Assembly: GCF_003086295.3 (NCBI RefSeq)
Contig: NC_092041.1
Location: 100,031,827 to 100,095,826, forward strand
Direction: 5' to 3'
Source: Arachis hypogaea
Taxonomy: Eukaryota; Streptophyta; Magnoliopsida; Fabales; Fabaceae
Length of the DNA stretch: 64,000 nt
The position numbers were made by a program, and so were the translations under genes. Under the pieces are notes generated by a model. It did not search any database and was not told the DNA's origin. It saw only the letters and a program-made list of their open reading frames with translations. This document shows, piece by piece, positions 36,501-47,027 of the stretch (positions are counted from its first letter, which is position 1; every line of letters starts with the position of its first letter).

Positions 36501-36553
36501 AGCAGCAGTTTCTTTGATTTTATCCCTTGACAAACCTTTAGTCAAAGAGTCTG

Positions 36554-36814
36554 CTAAATTTTCTTTGATCTTACATAAATAATGGTAATTATACCATCAT
36601 CTATTAGTTGCCTCACAAACTCATATCTCAAACTTATATGTCTAGACTTTTCAATATAAACCTTATTATATAGTCGAGACATAGTTAATTCACTATCACA
36701 GAAGATTGAAATGACTGTCGTCTGTTGTAGCCACAGCTTTATATCATATAACAAATTTCTTAACCATTTTGCTTCTTTACCTGTGGGTGATAAAGCTACA
36801 AACTCAGCCTCCAT
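36554..36814 (-). pseudogene. copia RNase H fragment
   Basis: The frame reads MEAEFVALSPTGKEAKWLRN, CDSELTMSRLYNKVY and KSRHISLRYEFVRQLI. This is the C-terminal half of copia RNase H, with the Glu of the EAE motif, the DS motif and the HI(D/S) motif (the last Asp replaced by Ser). The N-terminal portion is lost or out of frame. Confidence 0.85.
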
Positions 36815-36968
36815 AGTAAAATGTGTAATACATGTTTGTTTCTTTAAGACCCAATTTATTACTCCACCACCTAGGGTGAAAATTCATCATGAAGTGAATT
36901 TGTTATTACTAAGATTTGTAATCTAATTTAGGTCGAAATAACTTTCTAAAACTGCTGGATAATCACTA

Positions 36969-37866
36969 TCATATAATTCCAAGTTTATGGTTTTCTTGAG
37001 ATAACCAAAAACTGTTGTAATAGCTTTTCCAATGTTGATTGCTAGGTTTTTCTGTAAACCTTGATAATTTGTACATAGCAAATGCTATATGAGGTCCGGT
37101 ACAATACATTGTATACATTAAATTTTTTATAGCACTAGCATATTCTAATTGTGCTATAGGTCTATTTATGTTTTCTTCTAATTTAAAATTAAGATCATAT
37201 GGTGTATTGGATTCTTTAATTGTGAGATGATTAAACTTTTTCAATACATGTTTGATATAATGAGATAGACTTAAAGTAAAGCCAACTTCATTCTTATGCA
37301 CCTTTATGTCTAATATTGTATCAACTTCATTCAAATCCTTCATCTTGAATTTAGAAGTTATACTCCTTCATTACACGAATTCCTTCTAAATTTTTTTGAT
37401 GATTAACATATCATCAGCATATAGACAAATAATTACTCTATAATCTTTAGTAAATTTTGAGTAAATACATTTATCCGTACTATTACGTGAGAATCCATTT
37501 AATAACACCATTGAATCAAACTTCTCATGCCATTATTTAGACGATTGTTTTACGCCATACAAAGACTTAATTAATTTACAAACTTTTTTTTATTTTCGGG
37601 TAGCACATAGCCTTCCATTGCTCCATATAAATTTCTTCATTAAGATATCCATTTAGAAAAGTTGTTTTAACATCCATTTGATGTATATGAAGTTTGTGAA
37701 TGGATGCTAATGCTATAAGAGTCCTAATAGAAGTCATCCTTGTCACAAGTGCGTAGGTATCAAAATAGTCTAAACTTTCTTGTTGTCTACACCCCTTGGC
37801 TACTAACCTTGCTATATGGGTTTGTAATAAATCATCAGTGTTATACTTTTTTCTAAAAATACCCAC
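36969..37866 (-). pseudogene. copia reverse transcriptase, broken
   Basis: Pieces at 37866-37576 (ARLVAKGCRQQESLDYFDTY, VTRMTSIRTLIALAS, MDVKTTFLNGYLNEEIYMEQ) and 37343-36969 (FTLSLSHYIKHVLKKFNH, KNLMYTMYCTGPHIAFAMYK) are the two halves of the palm and thumb. The YVDD region between them at about 37390-37440 is readable only across a frame change. The part before (38144-37947) is the linker from integrase. Confidence 0.85.
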
Positions 37867-38432
37867 TTACATCCTATAGGTTTTGATCTTGAGACCCAAG
37901 TATTATTTGATAATATTAAGTCCATTTTATTATTTGTTGCTTCTTTCTAAAAAGTAGAATCCCTTGAAGTCATAGCCTCTTTGAATGCTTGAGGATCACC
38001 TTCTATGTTCATTACAATAGGAATCTTGTTTGTCACAAAAATTTTAGTTCCTTCTACCAAAAAGGTGATAGTTTGAGAAGAAATAAAATATGGACCAAAG
38101 TTTTTTTCTTTTCTCACTCGCAAACTCTTCCTTGGTTCAATCAATCCTTTGTCGCTTAGACGTTTATTATTTGATTATTTATTTCTTGTGAAATATTAGT
38201 ATCATTTTAGGATATTCTGAACTAGAAGTTGACTCATTCAAAAATTTATTTCAATAAATTCTACATCTCTTGATTTAACAACTACATCATACACTAAGGC
38301 TAATATTCTATATGCTTTAAAATTTTGAGCATATCCTATGAAAGTTCCTTTTATGACTCTTTGGCCCTAATTTGGTTCTCTTTTGATCAAGAACTCGATA
38401 AAAGGCTAAACACCCTCATACTTTCAGATAAT

Positions 38433-39140
38433 TCAAATTAGGTTTTCTTTCTTTTCAAATTTCATAAGGATATGACATAATGTCAATAATGCTTCACCCC
38501 ACAAATTGTAAGATAATTTTACATTTACTAACATTGAATTAACCATATCCACTAAGGTACGATTTTTTCTTTCTACCAAACCATTTTGTTGCGGAAGATT
38601 CATGCACAATACTATGTAATTCGCAAAAGTTATCAAATTCATTAGAAAAATATTCTCCACCTCGATCACTACGAAGAACTTTTATTTTCTTATTATACAT
38701 ACTTTCTACTTCCATTTTATATTTCTTAAACATTTCAAAAGCTTCATCTTTATTTCTAAGCAAATATATATATAAATAAATCTAGAACAATCATTAATAA
38801 AAGTTATAAAATATATTTTTTCTCCTCTAATAATATTGCTATTTAATTCACAAATATCACTATGAATCAATTCTAATAAATGTGTATTTTTTTTAAATTT
38901 AGAAAAATATTTTTTAGTAATTTTGAATTATATGCAAATGTCACATTTCTTATTAAAATCCTTGTTACTAAAATCTATATATATATATATATATAATTGA
39001 TTTATAATTTAAGTGTGCTAATCTACTATGCCAAAAATCACAAGAATCAATAATATACAAAGAAATATTCACTTTATTAATACTAAGTCTTCAGTACAAT
39101 ATCCTTTTTCTATGAATACATCATTCTTGAGTAAGATCAC
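38433..39140 (-). pseudogene. copia integrase, broken
   Basis: The pre-integrase zinc-binding part is visible on the minus strand near 39040 (FWHSRLAHLNY). The catalytic core follows: IKVLRSDRGGEYFSNEFDNF with the second catalytic Asp, and NGLVERKNRTLVDMVNSML with the Glu. Frames at 38763-38539 and 38669-38433 overlap, marking a frameshift at about 38600. Inactive. Confidence 0.85.
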
Positions 39141-39171
39141 TTTATCGAATTCCATTACAATTTATATCCTT

Positions 39172-39174
39172 TCT
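39172..39174. repeat. 3-bp target duplication TCT, left copy
   Basis: TCT immediately precedes CACTACTAGAAAAT, and an identical TCT follows the right end at 45168-45170. Three-base duplications are the CACTA rule. Confidence 0.75.
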
Positions 39175-39189
39175 CACTACTAGAAAATT

Positions 39190-39480
39190 AGTTATTACAA
39201 ACGGATATTTCCGACGGATTTTATCCCACGGAAATACAGACAGAATTTCAGAGAGATTTTTTTGTTGGAAAACAAAAAAAATGAATTAGCATAAATTACA
39301 GACGGAAAATAAAATCCGTCGATAATTCTGTCGGTAAAATTAATTTATTTTCGTAGGAAATAGTTACAGACGGAAAATTCGTCTGTAATTAAATAGACAA
39401 AATGCTACATTTTATTAAATTATTACAGACAGAAAATCTGTCTGTAATTTAAACTTTTCCGTCGAAAATATTAGAATAAG
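39190..39480. repeat. left subterminal palindromic repeats of CACTA 1
   Basis: Units such as TTACAGACGGAAAATTCGTC and their complements alternate, each able to fold into a short hairpin. The same units recur at 44660-45150. Confidence 0.8.
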
Positions 39481-39499
39481 GAGGTAGGTTCCCGAAACT

Positions 39500-39775
39500 T
39501 CCAATGGTTCATTTCACTTTTTCACGTTTTCCTTACTCCCTGCCTTCTCTCTCCGTTGAAGATGTGACGTCCTCCGCTATCACCGCCGTCGCGGCTCACG
39601 TCACACGAGCTCCCTCCGTCGCCCTCATCGCGTTTGCTCCCTTCGTTGCCATCGTCGTACGACCTCTCTCCGCCGTGCTCTTGTCTTACGAGCTCCTTCC
39701 GCGCCGCTCTCGTCGCTGCTTCTTCTCTCCTCGCCGGAGGTTTGTCATCATCTCTTCTCATCGCCGTTAGTTCAG
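39500..39775 (+). other. GC-rich leader-like segment inside CACTA 1
   Basis: This is a sharply GC- and CT-richer block (TCACCGCCGTCGCGGCTCAC near 39580), followed by a donor-like CAG/GTAGG at about 39775. It looks like a 5' exon or leader. Both strands are open for about 80 codons, so a coding claim is not supported. Confidence 0.35.
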
Positions 39776-40091
39776 GTAGGCATCCGCCTCCTTCTCGTCC
39801 ATATCCCTAACCCCTTCCATTGTGATTCTATTCTGATTTCATTATCCCTAGCCCTAGCCCTGTCCCTTCCCTGTTGCTGCTGCTAATTTCATAGAAAAAA
39901 TAAAAATAATACTAATTAACTTCATTCATTTTTTAATTTGTTGAGATATTGAGATCTGTTCTTAATTAACTTAAAATTACTGTTAAGTTTCTACAAATCT
40001 GTTGAGATATTGAGATATTGAGATCTGCAATAGTTGGTGCTGTCCGCTCTAGCTACTTACATGCGTTGTTTGATGTCTTTGCAGAAGTAAA

Positions 40092-40146
40092 CCTTCTGCA
40101 GAAAGTTTCGGCTATTGTTCATGGAAACTTGAAGCTCTCCGAGAGG
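40092..40146 (+). pseudogene. exon-like fragment, gene not identified
   Basis: An acceptor (GATGTCTTTGCAG) precedes and a donor (GAGAG/GTAATT) follows a stretch reading VNLLQKVSAIVHGNLKLSE. The splice context and composition suggest a captured exon. I do not recognise the parent gene. Confidence 0.35.
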
Positions 40147-40832
40147 TAATTCTTGATAAGGAACCATGCTTTTTAACCCTCCTTTCTTATTTGATTCTAC
40201 ACTTAAATGTCAAAGGAACAGAAATTGAACAAGTCCTTTCAGGAGGAGCTTAAAATATTAAAGTTGGATAGAGACAAAGTGAGTTTATATTATATATATT
40301 TTGTCATTGTAACTGAAGCATTCTTTTGCTCACCGTGAGATAAAATGAATCATTCTGTTTGTAGTTATACTATGGGGAGGTCATAATTTAAAATTAGATA
40401 GAGCTATTAATTGAGATAAAACAACTATACATGGCATTTCACTGTGCTGTACAGTTGGAGATTTCTTCTGTATTTGATACTTTTATCATTGTTTTATTGC
40501 TGAGTGCTGACAATGATTTAGCTCACTATAAAGTTGTAAAATAATCTCTTAGAAGTTCATCATAAATTGTTCTTTCTTACACTCTAAAGTCTTATATTGC
40601 AATAGGACTACTGACAAGGATCACACTGATTTACTTGCAATCTTCTCTAATGCCATGGGTGTTTATTAGTTTTTTGTTAGCTAAACTCATCATATTATTG
40701 CATGGAAGACATCTATGGATTATTCTTTTCCTGGTCAGGTGATAATGGCATGGCAGGTTAAATTCAGGCTTTGAAAGTAAAAAATTGTGCTGGAATTATG
40801 GGTTATGAAACAAGGATCTCATCTTTTGATAG

Positions 40833-41009
40833 GTTGTTGGTATTCAAGGGCATAATCCTAGTGGGCATTGCTTAGTTGCATCTAAATTGGTAGATTCTAT
40901 ACTACCTACCTCTGTTGCTGATGATAAGGATTTGAATCCAGCAAAGAAGCTTGCTATTGATAAAAGTCAACCAATTGATATTACTTCTAAAAAGACAGAG
41001 TTGTCCATG
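40833..41009 (+). pseudogene. POLA2: exon fragment of DNA polymerase alpha subunit B
   Basis: A GATAG acceptor precedes GTTGTTGGTATTCAAGGGCA and an ATG/GTATTT donor ends the exon. The product VVGIQGHNPSGHCLVASKLV, then PAKKLAID and KKTELSM, matches the conserved part of the regulatory B subunit of DNA polymerase alpha, which tethers primase-polymerase at replication origins. The reading is open throughout and continues in phase into the next exon at 41346. It is a 59-codon piece of a gene that normally codes for about 600 residues, so it is a fragment. Confidence 0.8.
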
Positions 41010-41345
41010 GTATTTACTCTACTCGTTTCTTAGTCATTGGCTCTGTTATAAAATTATATTATGCACTAGGTTCCATTTTTGGTATTTTGGTAAAATTTTA
41101 TAGAATTTTACTATCATTTCTTTTTTAACAATGACAAATTACTAACATTTTAATTAGCCAAGCCAAAGTATGGTTATAAGGCAGTCATGTGAAGCAAAAC
41201 CTTGTAGCTATTTATTTACTTGCATTTTGACGCATATTATAGATTTTAAAAGATCTCATGTTCTTTTTAAAAATAATTTTGTGATAATATGAAGAATATT
41301 TATGTCAATAATTTGTATTATACACATGCTCTTGGTGCGTAACAG

Positions 41346-41458
41346 ATTATTGCAGCAGGCCCTTTTACAACAACAGACAATTTATTTTTTGAGCCCCTTG
41401 TAGAATTTAGTGGCGAGATACCGAATTCTTTGGGAGGCCTCAAGAACCTGAATTATTT
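41346..41458 (+). pseudogene. chimeric exon: POLA2 joined in frame to NIK-type receptor kinase
   Basis: The exon begins after AACAG with IIAAGPFTTTDNLFFEPLVE, the continuation of DNA polymerase alpha subunit B. At about 41405 it changes without loss of frame to FSGEIPNSLGGLKNLNYL, a leucine-rich repeat of NIK-type receptor kinases. The exon ends at the native receptor-kinase donor (TATTT/GTAAGT). No intron or stop marks the join. It lies inside CACTA 1 between two further pieces of the respective genes, so exons 40833-41815 could be spliced into one hybrid transcript. Confidence 0.78.
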
Positions 41459-41576
41459 GTAAGTTACTTATGTTACAGATTCTAACTGTTCAAAGTATTG
41501 TGTTTGATACTTATTTCTATTCGGACTTATGAAATTTGGTTTCTTACTCCATTTAATGTGTTCTTGTTGGTGCTAG

Positions 41577-41648
41577 GCGGTTGAATAATAACAGCCTTAC
41601 AGGACCGTGTCCTCAGTCTTTAAGCAACATAGAAGGTTTAACACTTGT
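41577..41648 (+). pseudogene. NIK-type receptor kinase LRR exon, 72 bp
   Basis: Between a TGCTAG acceptor and a GT/GTAGG donor lie exactly 72 bases, the standard size of one leucine-rich-repeat exon. They read RLNNNSLTGPCPQSLSNIEG and end with LTLV. This pattern resembles the NIK3 subgroup of NSP-interacting kinases, plasma-membrane receptor kinases of the SERK-like clade. It is in phase with 41346-41458 and 41756-41815. Confidence 0.8.
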
Positions 41649-41755
41649 GTAGGTCTTTGTTACCTTGGCATTAATGTTATCTTTTCCTTATAAAACTAAT
41701 GATTTCTAGGTATAAAATTGAATACTAACTGTAATGAATTGAAAAATATATGTAG

Positions 41756-41815
41756 AGACCTCTCCTACAATAATCTGAGTGGTTCCTTGCCAAGAATACC
41801 AGCAAGAACATTAAA
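41756..41815 (+). pseudogene. NIK-type receptor kinase LRR-cap exon
   Basis: This 60-base exon (TGTAG acceptor, TTAAA/GTAAG donor) reads DLSYNNLSGSLPRIPARTL, the last LRR and cap before the transmembrane part in NIK-type kinases. The transmembrane and kinase exons are absent. A following exon-like piece at about 41908-41998 (LVLQTNQELDHDEKLSFRHQ) was not assigned. Confidence 0.8.
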
Positions 41816-43656
41816 GTAAGATCATCTAACGTTTCTAGTTAAATGTTGACTTTAGCTCTTTTATTGATGCATGAATAGATAAATGATATTAGCTTATACC
41901 TTTCAGTTTAGTGCTTCAAACAAATCAAGAGCTTGATCATGATGAAAAGCTAAGTTTCCGACATCAGATGGGTCCACCTGTGGCCAATTCTCCACCTGGT
42001 AGGTTTCTAAGCTATTGAATATCCTTAATGATGTTGGTATCTCTGGCTACCACCGCTTTAATTTACACTATTGATTGTTATTATTATTACTTTTATTATT
42101 TAAGCTTTTTGTACTTATTATTTTTTACTCCTCTGTTGCTCTGTTTCGGACTCACTCATCACTATCATTGTTGATTACTAGTGTCTGTGTGTGCTTAATT
42201 AATAGATAGGATGATAGTCGTCTATAGAGATTAGAGGATCATTGGTGCAAACTGAAAAGTGATAGATGGCGAGGTCATTTAAAAAGTGCATGATGCTTTG
42301 TTGTACCGGCAAGATTTTCTTGGTATGCTACTTAATTATTATTACTCTTGAAGTCTTGAACACGTTCTATTTTTCAGCTTCCAAAATCATACTATCATAT
42401 CATATATTAGCTTCTGCATAATATATACTAATTGATTGAAACAATGATCCTTCTTGTGTGCTTAATAATCCTCTTGTAGTACAATACAACTAACTAGGGT
42501 AGGTTTCAACTAGTTTGCCTCTATATGTATATATTCCTAATTTACAATACTAATTGAACCACTAAATTAAACCCACTATTGATATAATAAAGTTCAATTA
42601 TTATTAAACTAAGTATGTAATTATTTATGTTAGTCAGTCCCAACATTAAACTAAGTATGCAAACCCAGCATTCTACGTGTGCATGCAATTTAAATTATTT
42701 TGTATTATTCAATATATAGTAGGATTTTCTTTCAATTTATCATTTTATTAATATTCACATGGAAAGGTTAGCTAATTGTTGTAATCAAGTTTTTGATTTC
42801 TCAAAATATCCTCAAGAAAAATGCAATTCTGTTACGCATACTTATTATATGGTATATACTTCTGATTTTATGTTTACATTAATGCTTATTTTTGTTCAAG
42901 TGGCATAGGGAGTCAAGAGACTACAAGTGTGGATCTGAAGGTGAATCAATTTATATTTGTATGAAGAATTTATTTTCTGTGTCCAAAGTTTTGGATAAAT
43001 CTTCCTTTCTCTTCCCATCTCCCCCCTCCCTCTTTTCTCTTTCTTCAAATTAAGCTGGATCTCTCAGTTTTTTGAATTGGCCAAGCCACTAACCCACATT
43101 ATGTAGTCAAATAAGATAAACTTGTTTGTGATATATAGGACCGCAAAAGGCATTTACACTTTCCATTTACCCACTTTAGTTCTGTTGATGGTGTAGAGCT
43201 TTATCAACATTGTACCCTGATCCTGAAAATCTGAAGCAACACTCTCCCCAAAAAGGCAAAAACGTGTTATCCTACAGCATTGACCGTTTTATGCGCTGGT
43301 GGGTTGGCAATTTTAGCATGTTCTAATCCTCTCTTTTTGATTATTTCAGTTTCTTTTAGCTACTGATAGCACATATTGTTGAAACTCTAATTTTCCCTTC
43401 TTTTCTCTCTTGCTTTCCAGCATTTCTTTTGCAGATACCATCAATTGCTTCAATTCCGGTTCCTAGTTCCAATTGCTATACTTTCGATAATTCTAGTCGT
43501 ATTGTTGATTTTGTATCCTTCACTTCTCACAATCAAGAACATTTGTTCTTTGATTGGGCTTTGCATTTTATTTGATTGAACTCAAGGTTTGGTTTTATTG
43601 GTGTTTCGCTGACAACTTGCCAGATCTAACTTGTCAACTTTTTCTATTTCTTTCAG

Positions 43657-43725
43657 CCTATGATGCCACCTTATGCAGCACTTTATTCACCTGGAGGGGT
43701 TTATACTCATCCTGCCATTCCTATT
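43657..43725 (+). pseudogene. G-box-binding factor (bZIP) exon fragment
   Basis: A 69-base exon sits between TTTCAG and ATT/GTAAGT. It reads PMMPPYAALYSPGGVYTHPA and ends PI. This is the proline-rich N-terminal segment typical of GBF-type bZIP transcription factors, which bind CACGTG elements. The bZIP region is absent. It lies in CACTA 1 about 1.8 kb after the receptor-kinase pieces. Confidence 0.75.
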
Positions 43726-44108
43726 GTAAGTCTAGCTACTTTCATGCAATTTATTTCATGGTTTATGAAAAATTGGAGCTTATCTTGTTCATTGCCCATG
43801 AATGTTTGGCTTCTACTGTAATGATATCAATCAATAGTTCACAATAGGATAAGAGAAACTAATATACTGAAATGTCAAATGTGTTTCCTTTGATCCTGTT
43901 TGTGTACCTAGATAATTCAAATATTTATATTTATTTATTTTATTATCATAAAAGCTTTTCAATCATTGGTTAAGCTTCATTTTTTCATTGCTAATTGCTA
44001 TTTGCTCAGCCAGCTAATCTTGATATGGTTTGTTATTTTGCATATTATTAATTTAAAGATATCAATTTTCATTTTGTTGATCACTTATCTGAGTTTATTA
44101 ATGATAGG

Positions 44109-44289
44109 GTCTATGTTCTTACTCTGGGCATTTTTATTGAGGAACAAAAAGACAAAGTTTTCTTGTGAGAAAAGTAGTGATGAAGAAGAAGAAACAGCAG
44201 CAGAAAGAGCAAGTGAAGTGAATTTTGCTGATGAGATAAGTGGAATTAACACAGGACCTCCTTCACCAACTTCATCTATTAATTATTAG
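44109..44289 (+). pseudogene. C-terminal exon of an unidentified membrane protein
   Basis: After an acceptor-like AATGATAG the frame reads SMFLLWAFLLRNKKTKFSCE, a hydrophobic segment followed by basic residues. A Ser/Glu-rich tail (SSDEEEETAAER) follows and ends at TAG 44289. The tail is complete and open and has the look of a real last exon, but I cannot name the family. Confidence 0.4.
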
Positions 44290-44659
44290 AAGCAAAAATT
44301 GTTCAAATAAGTTAGAAAATTGAATAGGAGTTGCTTGCAATATAGGTCTTTTAATTTACTAGTATGAGAAAAATCATTTAGAGTCCTTTGGATACTCATT
44401 AACAACTTTTAATTTACTCAATAGACTTTGTTGATGTATGTTTGTTGATGTATCAATACACTTTGTTTATATTTTGAATTATATTGACTTGCTTGTTTAT
44501 AATAATTTTCTTTTAATTTGATAATACGGTAAATTTGTTTATTTTTTGAAATATTATAAATATTTGAATACAAATCAGATAAAAATTTGTATTAAATTTA
44601 TATTTATTTTGTATGAAAATAAGTTTATTTTCTAATTAGAAAAATAAAAAAATCTATTT

Positions 44660-45150
44660 TACCTTACAGACGGATTTTCTGTCTGTAATCAGAGTGTAAG
44701 ATGATTTTCTGAAGTTCAAATTACAGACGGAAAATCTGTCGGAAAATCCGTCTGTAATTACAGACGGAAAATCTGTCAAAAAATCTGTCTGTAATTACAG
44801 ACGGAAAATTCTTCTGAAAATCCGTCTGTAATTACAGACGGAAAATCCGTCTGAAAATCTGTCTGTAATTACAGACAGAAAATCTGTCGGAAAATTCGTC
44901 TGTAATTACAGACGAAAAATCCGTCGGAAAGTTCGTCACCTTCGAGAAATGGATGCAGAATTTATAGAGGGAAAATCCGTCGGTAACTGGTAAAAATCCG
45001 TCTGTAATTTTCCGACGGAAAAAAAATCCGTCGGTAAATAATTTCCGACGGGGCTTTTACAGAGGGACAAAATCCGTCGATAGTTTCGTCGGTAACCAAA
45101 AATTCGTCTGTAATAAAGACTAAATTCGTCTGTAAATCTGTCTGTATTAA
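44660..45150. repeat. right subterminal palindromic repeats of CACTA 1
   Basis: About a dozen alternating units of ACAGACGGAAAATCCGTC type appear in both orientations, many joined as ATTACAGACGG...CCGTCTGTAAT palindromes. They mirror 39190-39480. Confidence 0.85.
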
Positions 45151-45488
45151 TCCATTTTCTAGTTGTGTCTTACACAAAAGACTAACAGAAACTAATTTTT
45201 TTTTTCAAATCCAGAATATGAAGTACATTATTAAACTTCATTTATTTTCATATGTAAAATTTAATTCCACAGTTCCTTGACCACAAACTTTGGCTGTGTT
45301 GTTATTGCTCATCAAGACATTTCTCTTGTTCACTTTTTTATATATTTTAAATTGGTTGTGATCATTGCAAACGTGAACAATAGTCCCAAAATCTAATCAC
45401 CATTTAAGTGATTTTTCTTATGTTGTCATGGTGAATTATGTAACTATACCAATATGTATATTTTATACTTTTTCTGTAACTATAGCAA

Positions 45489-45698
45489 TTAGATCCTTTC
45501 TTCTACTAAGTTGGTCTTTGGTACTTCCTTTTTCAGAAATCTACATTCTTTGATGTAATGTGCTTTCTTGTTACAATGATAACACTCTCTTTGTCTTTTC
45601 ATGTTTTGTTTTGAATCTTTTGAAAACTTTCTTTTTTTTTTCTTATTGATTTTGTCTTCACCAATATGATTCACTTTAGAATTTTGAGAGATATACAC
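45489..45698 (-). pseudogene. gag: copia gag zinc-knuckle fragment
   Basis: The frame reads KRKFSKDSKQNMKRQRECYH and then the knuckle CYHCNKKAHYIKEC, a complete C-x2-C-x4-H-x4-C site with a basic lead-in. The following KKEVPKTNLVEERI belongs to the junction with protease. It is separated from the gag N-terminus (47672-48017) by the miniature LTR element. Confidence 0.85.
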
Positions 45699-45769
45699 AT
45701 CATCACGTTTTTTAGTTTCTTCCTATATACGTATATGCCTTAGTAATTTTTCAATTGTTAAGACATCAC

Positions 45770-46185
45770 TGTTGGGAATAAGACACCATTCCCCCTGAGA
45801 AAATATTTTTGACAGAGAAATAAAATAGATACAATAACAACACAAGAATTTAACGTGGAAACTCCAATTATCGGAGAAAAAACCACGACCGTTGTCAAAT
45901 GACAACCAAAGAATATCACTATGTGAAAATTGTTACAACACATAGACTTCTTTCTCTCACCGGCACCCCAGTACACCCACACTCTCTCAAAGCAAATATC
46001 TAACTACACCTCACAACACTCTTTAATCAAAGAGTACAGAGGAAAAGAAAAATCAGATACAAGCTTAAAGTGTTTTCGACTGGTGCAAAAACAAATGGAG
46101 AACTTAGCCTCATATTTATAGCCTAGGCCACCCACTCCATTTGTCATCCTAAGCAATGTGGGACTAATTCAACCAAATCCTAACA
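45770..46185 (-). repeat. 3' LTR of the miniature element
   Basis: 416 bases. It contains the TATA region CTATAAATATGAGG on the minus strand at about 46110-46123. It is nearly identical to 47028-47444. Confidence 0.9.
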
Positions 46186-47012
46186 ATCTCCACCTTGATT
46201 GAAATAGTCACACATCTTCAGCTTCCATTGTCAACACCGACAATTCTTTGCTGCCATTGTCTATACCGACAATCATAGTTCAGAGAACAATCATACTCCA
46301 CCATGAAAGTATACTCACTTGGAATTAGACCACTCCAAGCATTTTGCCTTGGTACAGATCGAAACCTTGCTGAAAATTCATGGTGCAACTTCCAAATTGG
46401 CTTTTCCTGGAAGTTCTTCAGCCATCGACCTAACTCCGCCACACACCTTGCATCTCAACGCCAACCAATGCCCGTGTGCAATTGTGGACCCGATTGCCAC
46501 AACTTATCCTTATCCATGGCAGTGCGGTAATACCATGAGGATACTTCTTGTCTTTTAGAGAACATCATATTCTCTCACAGAGAGAGCAACCAGAGATCTT
46601 CTCCTTCAACGCCTTGTACAAACCTGATTGTATCATCACATCCTTGACTTGTATTTGCCACAAGCCAAAATTGATTCTTCCATCAAATTTCTCTATTTCA
46701 AGCTTCACAGCACTTGAATACCCTGACATTGTTGCAACCGTATACTGGAATAGTATAACTCAACTGTAGACCGTGTACTAGGAAGGGTCCCCAGGAAAGA
46801 GAGGTGGGTCACAATGGACACACTTAAATACCAGGTCTTTTCTTAGCCAGAACCTTTCCAAACTGCACTCTCACAGTGTCACACTGCCTTCCAGCAACAA
46901 CAACAGCAACCAAAGATCAACCTCAAGCTACAGGACAAAATTCTTTTTTGATGTGGAAGGTCAGACTAGGCTGCAACTACAGAGCATACTAAGAATAAAT
47001 CCCACCGAACCT

Positions 47013-47025
47013 GGCTCTGATACCA
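47013..47025 (-). promoter_or_regulatory. primer-binding site, initiator tRNA-Met
   Basis: The minus strand reads TGGTATCAGAGCC two bases inside the right LTR. This is the standard complement of the tRNA-iMet 3' end and proves the element's minus orientation. Confidence 0.92.
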
Positions 47026-47027
47026 CT

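Larger units (their letters stand above)
39175..45167 (+). mobile_element. complete non-autonomous CACTA element carrying host gene fragments (Pack-CACTA)
   Basis: The termini are CACTACTAGAAAATTAGTTA on the left and CACAACTAGAAAATGGATTA as the complement of the right, flanked by TCT on both sides. About 300 bases at the left (39190-39480) and 500 at the right (44660-45150) consist of repeated ACAGACGGAAAATCCGTCTG-like palindromic units, the CACTA subterminal pattern. No transposase reading was found. Between the ends, on +, are exon pieces of several unrelated genes (listed separately). The element interrupts the copia element. Confidence 0.88.

Noticed and set aside
39522..39770. Long open frames on both strands in the GC-rich block of CACTA 1
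   Set aside because: Both strands are open because stop codons are rare in GC-rich DNA. No family is recognised and the segment looks like a leader.
44660..45150. Regular short repeats resembling a CRISPR array
   Set aside because: Units alternate orientation, have no unique spacers and sit at the end of a CACTA element in eukaryotic DNA.
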